From NCBI GenBank assembly GCA_010645155.1, contig CM021319.1, positions 3,994,504 to 4,058,503 on the forward strand: DNA of 64,000 nucleotides. Reading direction: 5' to 3'. The translations under genes were made by a program, and so were the position numbers. The stretch is from Tigriopus japonicus. Lineage: Eukaryota; Arthropoda; Copepoda; Harpacticoida; Harpacticidae. The notes below the pieces were generated by a model. The model had not been told where the DNA came from and did not search any database. It saw only the letters and a program-made list of their open reading frames with translations. This document shows positions 26,165 to 37,371 of the stretch, piece after piece. Numbering within the stretch: the first letter of the stretch is position 1; every line of letters starts with the position of its first letter.

Positions 26165-26560
26165 CTAGGGTCCAAACGTGTCCAACAGGTGTTCAAAAGT
26201 GTCCAAGAGGTGTCCAAAGGTGTCCAAGAGGTGTCCAAAAGTGTCCAAAAGTGTCCAAGAGGTGTCCAAAAGTGTCCAAGAGGTGTCCAAAAGTGTCTAA
26301 GCGGTGTCCAAGAGTGTCCAATAAGGGTCCAAAAGTGTCCAACAGGTGTCTAAAAGTGTCTAAGAGGTGTCCAAAAGTGTCCAACAGGTGTCTAAAAGTG
26401 TCTAAGAGGTGTCCAAAAGTGTCCAACAGGTGTCTAAAAGTGTCTAAGAGGTGTCCAAAAGTGTCCAACAGGTGTCTAAAAGTGTCCAAAAATACCCAAA
26501 AGGTGTCCATAGTTTCCAAAAGTCCAACAAATGTAAAAGAAAGGTGTCTAAAGGAGACAA
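26165..26560 (+). repeat. 21-bp minisatellite (GTGTCCAAAAG-type)
   Basis: About 18 imperfect tandem copies of a 21-bp unit made of two related 10-11-bp halves (GTGTCCAAAA and GTGTCCAAGAG or GTGTCTAAAAG). Because 21 is divisible by three, both strands stay open with a 7-residue period. Those frames are repeat artefacts rather than genes. Confidence 0.9.
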
Positions 26561-26579
26561 CCACACTGCATAACTAATT

Positions 26580-27234
26580 CAAAGGACTTTAGCCGTTCCT
26601 CGTAAAAAGGAACGGATTACTGTTCCCGGTCCTTCGTCCAAAATGAGGAACGTGTTACTTCTGAAATCCTTTTGAAAAAAGGAATCTCATTACAAAGTAA
26701 AAGTTTTTTTTTTCATACAGGCATTTATTTTCATGTTCATTAAAAGTGTGTTTTTGAATAATCTCAATCACAATAATCTTGCTTCATGTAGGTTTTTATA
26801 TTCAGTTTTTCCGTTCAAGAGTGTTGTTCAGTTTTCTAAAAAATATCAGCTCAAAAAGTTTCAAAGGTAAAAAAGAAGCATTTTAAGACAGTGTCATTCA
26901 AAACTTTTTTGATACGTTTTTTTTAAGTTTTGAACACCTTGTGACTAACTAGCTAACACGTTAACCCTTTTTATCCCCGACTTAACTTATTGATCATACT
27001 TGTTTTCTTCAGCATCCTTCTCAAAACCCTTACAATGGCTTGCATTTTGGTAAAAATTGATAAAAACATTGTCATTTTGGCCCAAATTGAAAAATTCCCT
27101 TTCTTAAAACCGGTAGGCACAATATTGAAAAAATCATATCCAGTTTGTATGCAAACACTGAGAAATGTTTCAGACCTACGAAACCTAGCAGGATAACTTT
27201 CGTGTGCTGAATTTTTCAAGTTCAAGTCTAAACT
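26580..27234. other. Non-coding stretch
   Basis: No gene seen. Begins with a copy of the CCGTTCCTCG/GGAACGG dispersed motif. Confidence 0.45.
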
Positions 27235-27430
27235 TTTACAAGTTATATCCCTAAAAACCTATTAAGTTAACTAATTTTTGAAAAGCTAGTTAGCAAAACT
27301 TTAGAGCACATGTAGAGATCGGCCGAATCAAAATTACTTGAAAATATATTACTCACGTGCTGAGTTATTTGAGTTTAATTGGTCCGTTTTTGACCCCAAA
27401 AAGCGAAAAGTTGCTCCAGGTATATGAAAA
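27235..27430 (-). repeat. Diverged copy of part of the palindrome arm
   Basis: Shares an ordered series of blocks with 33461-33650 in the right palindrome arm: CCTAAAAACCTATTAA, GAGTTATTTGA, TTTTTGACC and ATATGAAAA. The arm therefore contains an older dispersed repeat. Confidence 0.6.
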
Positions 27431-27563
27431 CTCAACTGTGCAAGGCAAAAGTATGGATATTTGAATTGGACAGTAAAACTGCCCCACCTTTCACCCCCTA
27501 CCCTCAACTACTTTTCTTAAAGTTGGTTGTTTGTTTTTACTTCACTTCCATCGTACACACATA

Positions 27564-28790
27564 ATGGACGCCATCTTGAGTCAAGTTGGCGACGAGGCTA
27601 AGAAATGTCTACACTTAGCCTTAGAAGGGAAGGGCCCCTTGTTGCAAAAAGGCTTATATTGTCGAGGCGCTGGTTCCTTGGGTTAGTCAGACCAGAAATC
27701 TCGTTGATTCAAAGGTAGACTCAATTTTAGATAATTCCACTAAAACGGTGGAGATTGAGGCCGAGTCGGTTGAAGTTTCTTAACCAAAAATTGTCGAGAA
27801 AGCGGTAGCTTGTATGGAAGTTTGTTCTGACCACAAAAGGCAGCCTTAAAGTTTGAATAGAAAAGACTGTAGCTATTTGAACACCCAAAGTGGTGTCAAA
27901 AATTGTTGAAGTTTAAGCTCTTCAAATATAACAAGAAAGGGTGCTCAAAGGTCGAGTGCCCCTTCTTCCACCCTGATATGTGTCGTAAATCAATGAGCAG
28001 TGGGATATATTTCAATGTGGGGCGCAAGCATGTCCATGTACGAGGTACTCAAGGGCAACAGAGACGAGCAAAATCTGTCTCCTAGATTTGGATATAGGTT
28101 AGCCTCCAATCTCCAACCCATCGCCCAAACATTTAATCCTTTTACCCTTCCCCTCCTCGTCCTTGTCCCTCTCCTCCCAAGTCTCTGTCCCATATCCCTT
28201 CAATCCCACCAACACCATATATTTTCATCTATTTCGATCTATTTCCACCCTTCTCCCGAACATCCATAACCCTGTCCCTTCTTCCACGTTCTCTCATGGG
28301 CAACCCATGTCCTACTCCAATGTGACCGCCCCCTCCCTTCCTGTAGGGCAAAATTTTGTTAGTAAGCAAGGTTATGGATAGACAGGAAGGTCCAAGATCT
28401 AATTGACTTGGTCCATCAGAAGACCTTCAGCATATAAAAGGGCTTTAATTGAACGTGCATTGTCTTATTTCCAAAAAAGACAGCACAAAGGTCAGAGCAC
28501 TGGAGGAGTTAGCCATTGATAGAGAGGTCTCCTTCATTCATATCACAGAGACTTGGCTTCGTCCAGCAGTTTTAGACGCAGAAGTAGCGATCTCTGGTTT
28601 TAGGCTAGTTCGTTGTGATAGAGTACGACCTGATAATCCCATTTTCCCACGGGAGGGGCCTTTGTCTATACGTCAGGAGAGACTAACATTTTAGTCATGT
28701 TCAATTGTCGAATGAAGAAGTACAAGTTTTGATTCGTCACCTCTAGGATCTTGATATTTCGGTTGTTACTTTAGAGTTTCACGATTCGGC
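27564..28790 (+). pseudogene. Decayed non-LTR retrotransposon: ORF1 and start of endonuclease
   Basis: An ORF1-like start at 27564 (MDAILSQVGDEAKKC) soon breaks. At 27883-28070 an HPKWC...GCSKVECPFFHPDMC segment followed by HVHVRGT matches the cysteine/histidine zinc-finger domain found in ORF1 of some marine-invertebrate LINEs. From 28449 the frame reads like an apurinic-type endonuclease: N near the start, then HITETWLRP (the catalytic E and TW context) and RLVRCDRVRP. Stops and frameshifts follow beyond 28694. The endonuclease end appears separately at 31.0 kb. The element is dead. Confidence 0.65.
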
Positions 28791-29214
28791 CCGATTCACG
28801 ACATCTGGTGGTAAGAATGCGCAAAACCGTTGGTGTAGAAGTCGAAAAATAGTAAAGACATACCAGTGAATTTGAATGGCTCTCAACCCACCCTAGGGCC
28901 TTGAAATAACCAGCCATTAGGTGGAAATTCTAGAAGATTGTACTGAAATTAGATGTCAACATTTCAAAATATCATAAATTTGGCTCATTACAATGTTATT
29001 GTATGTTTTAACTACTAGTTTTTAGACCTACTATCATATCCCATAGGAGAAGAAGGCGATGAGAGAGAAAAAGAGAAAAAAGGAGAAGCCCCCTTTTTGC
29101 TACACTTCCGTGACTCAGATTGATCATTTTCAGACACACTCAAAAAGGGAGGGAGCGAAAATTTTAGTACAATGCTTTTTTCTTTCGTGTGACAAACTGA
29201 AGCAATATTGAGTG
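28791..29214. other. Non-coding, between endonuclease fragments
   Basis: No gene recognised. Part of the roughly 2.2-kb stretch separating two halves of a LINE endonuclease. Confidence 0.4.
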
Positions 29215-29398
29215 AATACCCCGAGTTTGAGAACGTCGAATTCAAGATCTAAGTGAAGACGGCCCGCTCAAGAGCTCGTCTGAAGGGTGACCAGTTCGAG
29301 GGCTTTAGCCCGAGAACTGGTCACCCGAAAGACGAGCTCGAGAGCGGAAGCCGTCTTCACTTAGATCTTGAATTCGACGTTCTCAAACTCGGGGTATT
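29215..29398. repeat. 184-bp near-perfect hairpin (inverted repeat almost without spacer)
   Basis: The left arm starts AATACCCCGAGTTTGAGAAC and the right arm ends with its complement. The arms stay paired through GAATTC, AGATCT, GAAGAC, GAGCTC and GGTGACC blocks to a loop near GGGCTTTAGCCC. A 2-nt indel and a few mismatches are visible. If transcribed, it would fold into a stem of about 85-90 bp. Confidence 0.9.
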
Positions 29399-29400
29399 GA

Positions 29401-30796
29401 CAATATCGTTCGTTTGGCTCACTCATGTAGACTTAAAGGGCTATCAATAAATGGGTTGGTCCCCTTAAAATGCACTGTAATCGTCACACTGGTACATGTT
29501 ATTTGTTACTGGTTAGCTGATTGTCAGTCTTGAAGCAACGTCTGTGTGAGCATGGGATGGACTGTTCAGGTTTTCGTGTGAGATTAATAGTTTTTGAAAG
29601 CACAAGCAACTGTATCAGGTAAGTGACTATTTGGTTTAAATCAAGGGCAGTCTAGCCGGCTCTTGAACAAAGCGGCATTTGGGAAGGGAGCTGGCACGAA
29701 AGATTACTCGAAAGATTTTGATTGTTTTGCAATGGATTAAAAACACGGGGGCACATGGATCATTAGGACATTATCATACTTCAATTTCAAATGTTGTGAA
29801 GCAATTAGATCAGGGTTTCACGACACATGAAAGATGTCTGTACAACTATTAATAAACATTTTTTAAAGTAAATGTTATATCGAACAATTTTATGATAAAT
29901 GACGAGTGCTTGGTCATATTGATGTGATCGAGAGAAATCAATTTGCGCATATTTCGATTTTTCAATTTAGAGGCAAGAATGATGTTTGCATCGGATGGAT
30001 GAATCAGCTTTTCTACACGGATTTGAAACCAACTTACAAATCAAACAAATACAATGTAAGGAGTACGTACCTTGTAATATTAAGTTTTTGAAAATAAGAC
30101 TTTTGATTTTCAACATTCTAAAATGTTCTTTCAAGACCAAAAACAAGTATTTGGCAAGTGTCAGGTCTTTGGAAGTGCACAAAGTCTCCTTTTTAGATTT
30201 TCAATTTAACTCGTACTTCCAAATTTTGGTTAGGAATCTTGCTTAAAAATCCCAATTAGATTTACAGAACAGATTGGTTCAATTTCATAGTTTGAAAGTT
30301 AAGAATGTTTTGAGTCACTATAGATTGTGCAAGAAAAGTGTTGCCGTGGGATGATTTTGTTTAACTCTTGAATACTTCGTAAAAATTGAGACGGCAACGT
30401 ATTTTCAAGTTTTGTTCTTGTGGTTGACTCAGCTCATAAACCGGTTTGTGAACGTCGTCATTCTCGTCTTGCTTTCTTCGGAATCAGAATTCGAGACTGC
30501 GCGTCGCCTTTTTCCGACCTTCATTATTGCCCGATACGATTTTCCGACCTTCAAGAGTGCCCGCGGCTGCTCTTTTTTGGCCTTCATTACTGCCCTGTTG
30601 TCTTTTTCTTGGCCTTCAATACCGCCCGTGTTGTGAGAGTCAACTGCTTTTGATCGGCTTTTTTCGCGTTCAATTTCAATTTCAAGCTCGCACAACAATG
30701 AGCAACGTTGAGCGAAGGCGGAAATCAATTAGCAAGTCACATGAAATACGTCGACTTTTGTTATGTAGTAGGGAGTGAGCCAAACGAACGATATTG
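29401..30796. mobile_element. TIR element of 1.4 kb with perfect 23-bp terminal inverted repeats
   Basis: The left end, CAATATCGTTCGTTTGGCTC plus three bases, is the exact complement of 30774-30796. The left end abuts the 184-bp hairpin two bases away. No clear target-site duplication was seen (TTGA lies near both ends). The interior has no transposase. It includes four degenerate copies of an approximately 32-bp CCTTCA..TGCCCG unit at 30518-30640. Confidence 0.65.
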
Positions 30797-31009
30797 GTTG
30801 ATATGCAGGGGAATAAACTTCAAGTTTGACTTACGCGTTGCAAAATGAAATGTAAAAGAAAGGCCAAAAGTTTGTGAAAGACTGATAGAAGGTGCAAGAA
30901 CATAGTACATAAAATGGCTCTCTTAGTACTCACTGGAACAACAATTTTGAACCCTGAAGGTCCATATATCGGCCGCCTTCTTGTAGCTCTTGTTCCTTTC
31001 TTTCAGCTC

Positions 31010-31330
31010 TCCAATTCACTGGAAAGGAGTTGTTGGGTCAAGAGGTTTGTGCTGGACTCTTTGTAGTTGGTGACTTCAATCTTCCAGCTAGCATTGTAGA
31101 GTGAGAGGTTAGTCCGGATGAGTACATTCCCATTTCGAAAACGGCTGCGCTGTCTTTTGAAAAATTTTAAGAGTTTGTGATTTTGCGTAATTTCTCTCAA
31201 CAAGTTAGTGTAACAACCAGAGCAAAGAATGTGCTGGACTTGGTTTTTTTCTAATGGTCCTGATCTGATCTAGTATGTCCATGTTGCTCCTAGTAGCTTC
31301 TTAGATCATCACATTCGTGAGATAGGGTCG
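31010..31330 (+). pseudogene. Decayed LINE endonuclease C-terminal half
   Basis: Reads VVGDFNLP, then an LRNFSQQVSVTTRAKNVLDLV segment, then (after a shift) a P-SFLDHHIRE segment. These are the GDFN, T-R-N-LDLV and SDH catalytic blocks of non-LTR endonucleases, interrupted by several stops. It probably belongs to the element whose N-terminal half lies at 28.45 kb, with about 2.2 kb inserted between. Confidence 0.65.
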
Positions 31331-31397
31331 ACCATTACTCAAAAGTCGGTGAGTTTGAGAGTTAACCCTTTACAAAAGGTGGGTTTGGGTGTTTTAG

Positions 31398-31522
31398 GTG
31401 TGGCTAGAGCTCTCAAGTATAGAGTAAAATCAATAGATCCAACCTCTTGCGGGCGCAGGAGTTCAGACCCAAGAAGCAAAATTTTACTATAATAGCGTTT
31501 GATTATTACCATTTTACGACTA
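31398..31522 (+). repeat. Dispersed repeat family D, single unit
   Basis: Shares CTCTTGCGGGCGCAGG, TTCAGACCCAAGAAG and a TTTGATTATTACCATTTT tail with the arms at 22.7-23.7 kb. It ends 12 bp before the left arm of the large palindrome. Confidence 0.7.
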
Positions 31523-31534
31523 AAAAAAAAAAGG

Positions 31535-32957
31535 CAAAAATAACGGGGAAATATCATTGTCCGTCCTAATTCAAGAGCCCATGGCATCTCAACCGTTCAC
31601 CAAAATTTTAGGCAAAGGGAAGACACCTGAAAAAGTCAAGCCGTCCACATTTCCCACTTTGGTCGATAGCATCCCAAATATCATTTCCGAGGAAGAAAAG
31701 ACAAGTTGGGGACAGATTGGATGTCAAGTCGTTCAAATCTATTCTTATATAATGAAAATATTTTGGTTCAAAATTACGACAAAACTTTCATGTCAGGGTG
31801 TAGGTATCATAATTATTATCTTTTCAAATCTTAAAGCTAAGACTTAAACCAAAGAACCACCCAACCGGAAGTGAGCAGCCTCAAAAAGGTAATCCCAAAC
31901 ACACCAAAACCCATTACAAGAGGAACTGTAGCATGTCCCATGTCACCATATGTTTTGGTCACACGCGTACCTTGTCAAAAGAAGGATGGTACTGACTGAG
32001 GTTTAAGCCTTTAAAGTGACCATCCTACTTTTAGCAAATTAGCGTGAAAGAAGATTCAAAGGATAAAGGACTTCTATATTGGGTCCAGTTTTCTCCTCGC
32101 AAAGCCATTGGCTTTGATAGAGACCCACTATTACTTCAGGCTTGAATGAAGTTGCAAATTTTTTGGTCAAAGGTAACAGTAAACAGTCGTAGCTCCAAAT
32201 TTACTGATATTTTTTGCCTATATTATCCGATAAAAAATCTTTTGCAGAATCAAAGACACTCAAAGTTGGGTAATACTTAAAAGTTTTGAAAAAATCGGTT
32301 AATGTTTCAAGTTTCGATTTTAGTCCATTTTGAATTCACATGGTCCTTCTAGAAATCGTAATTTTGAATATGAATCTGTTAGACATATTTATTTGTAATT
32401 TTGGCACAACACACATCATAACGTACTCTACATAATTATGAAATATGCTTTCCAAAAATCTTGTTTACGTGCATTTTAAGTAATATTTTTTCTTATTTTG
32501 AGCTATTTTGACATAAGTTCCAAAACTCAAAAAAAATCTTTTTGTTTTTCTTTTTTTTGGGTTTGAAATTCATTTATTTTTGCAAAATTGAAAAGCCATG
32601 CGAAATCTTTGGGAATTGGTTTTTTCATATAACCGCAGCGTTTTTCGGCTATTGTGGTCAAAAATGGACCATTCAAAGTCAAATAACTCCGCTGTTGATG
32701 AATGAATTTTTATTCAATTTGAATTCATAAGGTAACTTAATGGTCTCTAAATATGGGTTAAATAAATTATTTAAAAATGTTATAATTAATAGGTTTTTAG
32801 GTATATAACTTTTTCCCTGGACCAAAACTTATATAATACAATAAAAGTAAAGTTGTTTCCCATTGAATTGTGGGTCCAAAAAGTGCCATGATGTCTTGGG
32901 GTATTTTGATTCAAACCTAAAAAGCCATTCGGAACACCGTGTGGCCCTATGAAAATC
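31535..32957. repeat. Large palindrome, left arm (1423 bp)
   Basis: Every position x pairs with 66268-x in the right arm with no indel between anchor points at both ends and the middle. Two mismatches were seen by eye (31555 and 32847). The outer 270 bp is half of a family-B MITE. Short ORFs in the arm appear twice, once per arm, and have no recognised domain. Confidence 0.9.
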
Positions 32958-33310
32958 GGTGTTCAGTTATCGGGACTTCACTAAGTTAGGAATTCAATTG
33001 AATATGAAGGAAACCTACAGAACATGTGTGTTTGTGTGCTATGTGTGCATTTGATGTTTCTTCAAAGGACAACATCCAAAATGGACAAAATGAGACATTT
33101 CAAAACATTACAGAACGTCACAAAATTTGGACTGAGCACATGTGAACATGTGTTTTTCTTAGTTCAACTACAATTTATCAAAAATCTTTATGGACGACCT
33201 CTTTTAAGGTGGGATTAGAATTTCAAAAATAAGTTTTTGGGATCTGAAAAAACCGAAACAAACCTTTTTCTGTCTAAAAATTTCAAGAAAATTCCAAAAT
33301 AAGTTAAAAT
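32958..33310. other. Spacer of the large palindrome (353 bp)
   Basis: Unique sequence between the two arms, with a short TGTGTGTTTGTGTG run near 33025. No coding signal. Confidence 0.8.
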
Positions 33311-34733
33311 GATTTTCATAGGGCCACACGGTGTTCCGAATGGCTTTTTAGGTTTGAATCAAAATACCCCAAGACATCATGGCACTTTTTGGACCCACAA
33401 TTCAATGGGAAACAACTTTATTTTTATTGTATTATATAAGTTTTGGTCCAGGGAAAAAGTTATATACCTAAAAACCTATTAATTATAACATTTTTAAATA
33501 ATTTATTTAACCCATATTTAGAGACCATTAAGTTACCTTATGAATTCAAATTGAATAAAAATTCATTCATCAACAGCGGAGTTATTTGACTTTGAATGGT
33601 CCATTTTTGACCACAATAGCCGAAAAACGCTGCGGTTATATGAAAAAACCAATTCCCAAAGATTTCGCATGGCTTTTCAATTTTGCAAAAATAAATGAAT
33701 TTCAAACCCAAAAAAAAGAAAAACAAAAAGATTTTTTTTGAGTTTTGGAACTTATGTCAAAATAGCTCAAAATAAGAAAAAATATTACTTAAAATGCACG
33801 TAAACAAGATTTTTGGAAAGCATATTTCATAATTATGTAGAGTACGTTATGATGTGTGTTGTGCCAAAATTACAAATAAATATGTCTAACAGATTCATAT
33901 TCAAAATTACGATTTCTAGAAGGACCATGTGAATTCAAAATGGACTAAAATCGAAACTTGAAACATTAACCGATTTTTTCAAAACTTTTAAGTATTACCC
34001 AACTTTGAGTGTCTTTGATTCTGCAAAAGATTTTTTATCGGATAATATAGGCAAAAAATATCAGTAAATTTGGAGCTACGACTGTTTACTGTTACCTTTG
34101 ACCAAAAAATTTGCAACTTCATTCAAGCCTGAAGTAATAGTGGGTCTCTATCAAAGCCAATGGCTTTGCGAGGAGAAAACTGGACCCAATATAGAAGTCC
34201 TTTATCCTTTGAATCTTCTTTCACGCTAATTTGCTAAAAGTAGGATGGTCACTTTAAAGGCTTAAACCTCAGTCAGTACCATCCTTCTTTTGACAAGGTA
34301 CGCGTGTGACCAAAACATATGGTGACATGGGACATGCTACAGTTCCTCTTGTAATGGGTTTTGGTGTGTTTGGGATTACCTTTTTGAGGCTGCTCACTTC
34401 CGGTTGGGTGGTTCTTTGGTTTAAGTCTTAGCTTTAAGATTTGAAAAGATAATAATTATGATACCTACACCCTGACATGAAAGTTTTGTCGTAATTTTGA
34501 ACCAAAATATTTTCATTATATAAGAATAGATTTGAACGACTTGACATCCAATCTGTCCCCAACTTGTCTTTTCTTCCTCGGAAATGATATTTGGGATGCT
34601 ATCGACCAAAGTGGGAAATGTGGACGGCTTGACTTTTTCAGGTGTCTTCCCTTTGCCTAAAATTTTGGTGAACGGTTGAGATGCCATGGGCTCTTGAATT
34701 AGGACGGACAATAATATTTCCCCGTTATTTTTG
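33311..34733. repeat. Large palindrome, right arm (1423 bp)
   Basis: Reverse complement of 31535-32957. The outer edge falls inside the family-B MITE at 34468-35048, which continues intact past the end of the palindrome. Confidence 0.9.
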
Positions 34734-35048
34734 GTTAGAGGTGTTCCAAAACTTGTCTCCTTTCTCCAAAACCGAGTAAACTTTGATTCCCGCAATTCAC
34801 TATTTTTTCACAGCGGTTTAAAGGCAGATGGAACCGTCAAAAAAGAAAACGCCGGACATCAAGTTGACAATTGCTGTTCCAGGAATAATTTGTCACCTAT
34901 TTGTCCTTAAATTACATCATAACTAATCCAAAAATATTCTAGGTTCTTGTTGGGCCACATGGGTGGTTTGATTGCGCCAAAGTGTCCACGCATTGCTGTT
35001 ATTTTTAGGCTCAAAGTATGACTACGACAGAATTTTCGTGTCAGGTTG
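34468..35048. mobile_element. TIR MITE family B, copy 2 (complete)
   Basis: Starts CACCCTGACATGAAAG and ends CGTGTCAGGTTG, in opposite orientation to copy 1 at 13.9 kb. Internal blocks such as GCTGTTCCAGGAATAA and TTAAATTACATC match the complement of copy 1. TA lies immediately outside both ends here but not at copy 1, so the duplication type is uncertain. Confidence 0.7.
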
Positions 35049-35504
35049 TAAACAACGAGGCGTTAACGATAACAACTATGACATAATTTTCCGTGATGAA
35101 AAAAAGTTGATTGCATTCTTCTGCATAGGGGACTTGTATTGAGTAGACCACGCGTATAAATTTTCAGCTCAATCCAATCTTGGAGGTAAATGTCATACCT
35201 TCTTAATGCTCTGTGAAGGATGGCGCATAAGGGTCGCCTTTTTAAGAGATATTTTTTTTTATCAAAAGAGTGCTGATACCTCATTTACTATGAGCACGGT
35301 TATTTTCTGAGCTTTAAGTTCTTTAAGTAACCGATTAAGTTCGATTGAATACAAATATAATTCTCCTTAACGGCCGCTAACTTGTACAGGGTTGGGCACG
35401 TAAATCAGGAATTTGTTTAGTACATCATATTGAGTCAAAATAAGGCTACGCAGAACTTCTTAAAGGAATTGAAGGCATGTGTTTTTGGGTGGGTTGCGGA
35501 TTTT

Positions 35505-35790
35505 TTATTACTGTATCTCTATAAGGAATGGTATTCCTTGTAAAGAAAGTTAATCATTGAGGTTACTGCATAAGATATAAATATAACATTAAAAGAATAG
35601 TATTTAAAAAAATTGTCCAATCCTCCTATAAATGCTGTTAGGGGATCAGCTCCTACATATTCCCGACGAAGACTAATGGGTAACAAATTGAACAATGACG
35701 AAGCTCGATAAAGAAGAGAGGAGGACTTCATTTCAACTTGATCGAACTAGCCTCGATTCCCTTGGATTTGGATTGGATTTGACTTGGATC
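35505..35790 (-). mobile_element. LINE 3' tail, copy B
   Basis: The minus strand encodes YRASSLFNLLPISLRREYVG, then ADPLTAFIGGLDNF, homologous to copy A at 4.5 kb. The 3' UTR ends in a GGAATACCATTCC motif followed by an AT tract and GCAACCCACCC. The reading frame is degraded after LDNF. Confidence 0.6.
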
Positions 35791-35804
35791 CGGACACCGG
35801 ACAA

Positions 35805-35932
35805 TCGAGTTGTCTGCTGGGTCGAGTTGTCCGCTGGGTCGAGTTGTCCGCTGGGTCGAGTTGTCCGCTGGGTCGAGTTGTCCGCTGGGTCGAGTTGTCC
35901 TGGGTCGGGTTGTCCGTTGGGTCGGGTGATTG
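35805..35932 (+). repeat. 17-bp minisatellite A (GTCGAGTTGTCCGCTGG)
   Basis: About seven tandem copies, the last ones variant. The same unit reappears at 38008-38070, on the far side of the assembly gap and in the same orientation. Confidence 0.9.
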
Positions 35933-35935
35933 TAG

Positions 35936-36165
35936 GTAAAAAGGTCACAAGCAAAACGGTCACAGGTAAATAGGTCACAGTAAAAAGGTCACACGGTAAA
36001 TAGGTCACAGTAAAAAGGTCACACGGTAAATAGGTCACAGGAAAAAGGTCACACGGCAAATAGGTCACAGTAAAAAGGTCACAAGGTAAATAGGTCACAG
36101 TAAAAAGGACACACGGTAAATAGGTCACGGTAAAAAGGTCACAAGGAAAAAAAGGTCACAAGAGA
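35936..36165 (+). repeat. 30-bp minisatellite B (AAAAAGGTCACACGGTAAAT-type), plus orientation
   Basis: About seven copies of a 30-bp unit, itself two related 15-mers each containing GGTCAC. A 10-residue-period frame is open on the minus strand only because the unit is divisible by three. Confidence 0.9.
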
Positions 36166-37190
36166 AAAAAAGTTTTGCAATTATTGCAAACGCATAATGT
36201 TGTTGGGCTGAACATTGTACTTTAACTGAGGTTGAGACGATTTATTAATCAGGGGCTTTACTGGACGTTAAGGAAACGGCAGTGTAACACTAAACAGCAA
36301 CAAATAACAAATAATTCACTAAATCAAATAACAAGGAGTGTCCCTTTAACAAAGGTATAGGTTATAGGTAGTTTGAACTTGTTAATCTTCAAAAGTTAAC
36401 ACCAAAAATCAAAGTTGGCGTGGTCGCAACTCAATTCAATCAATAACAATCCAAAATAGAATAACAAGGACTCTGCTGAGATTCTGCTTTAAAGATACCA
36501 AACCAAGCAATGGAATTGAAAGTACCAAGGTGAGTGACGATTGAAAATTCAGTTGATCAATCCTGGAAATTGAGAGTGCAATGTAAGTCCATGTTTTCCT
36601 CTAAAAATTCCTCTTGTGGCACGTTACACCTTCAGTGTAGGTTTCTTGGTTTTCAAATACAATAATATTGTTTTGAGGCAAAGTTAAGAAGGACTGATAG
36701 ATACTGATATTTAGAATCATTAACAAGCATTATATCTGGACAAGTTCACCTATTTTATCAATTTTCAAAAAACCTTCACAGCCCCCAGTTTAGGAACCGG
36801 TGATATAGACGGCTACTGGGCCAAATTTAAGTAGCCCCCGTCCTCCCGGAACCTAAAAGCCCTGGACTTGATTGTGTGGTCAATAGTTGAGACTGAGGGT
36901 ACCAAGCCGAGGTTACCAAATGTCAAGATCTCTTGAGAGAAGATTGCCAAGGCCTGGAACCTCATCCTCAGACGCCGGAATCTGTCAAAAAAGCCTATGA
37001 ATCAATCAAAGTTAGAATAACCATTGTATGTTATGTTATTTTTTTTGTCAAAGCACGAGAAGATTAAAAGAATTAAAACTGTACTGGCAAATGTACAGGG
37101 ATCGTATGGCATACAGTCCATGTGCTCAATAACATTTTTTGAAAATCATTTCAATTTGAAGTCTCATTGTGCCTTTTTCTGCTTTTGAAT
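36166..37190. other. Non-coding segment between inverted minisatellite B arrays
   Basis: About 1 kb, no gene recognised. It is enclosed by minisatellite B in opposite orientations, so it may be the interior of a foldback-like element. Confidence 0.5.
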
Positions 37191-37194
37191 TCCT

Positions 37195-37371
37195 TACCTT
37201 GTGACTTTTTTACCGTGACCTTTTTACTGTGATCTTTTTACCGTGACCTTTTTACCGTATGACCTTTCTACCGTGACCTATTTACCTTGTGACCTTTTTA
37301 CCGTGACCTATTTACCTTGTGACCTTTTTACCGTGACCTATTTACCTTGTGACCTTTTTACCGTGACCGTT
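37195..37371 (-). repeat. Minisatellite B, inverted array, running into the gap
   Basis: Tandem GTGACCTTTTTACC/GTGACCTATTTACC units, the reverse complement of the 35.9-36.2 kb array. The array is cut by the N gap. Confidence 0.9.

Noticed and set aside
26193..26577. Overlapping 108-123-aa repetitive ORFs
   Set aside because: Same minisatellite artefact as at 60.5 kb.
32542..32730. 62-aa ORF present identically in both palindrome arms
   Set aside because: Duplicated only because the arms are duplicated; AT-rich, no domain.
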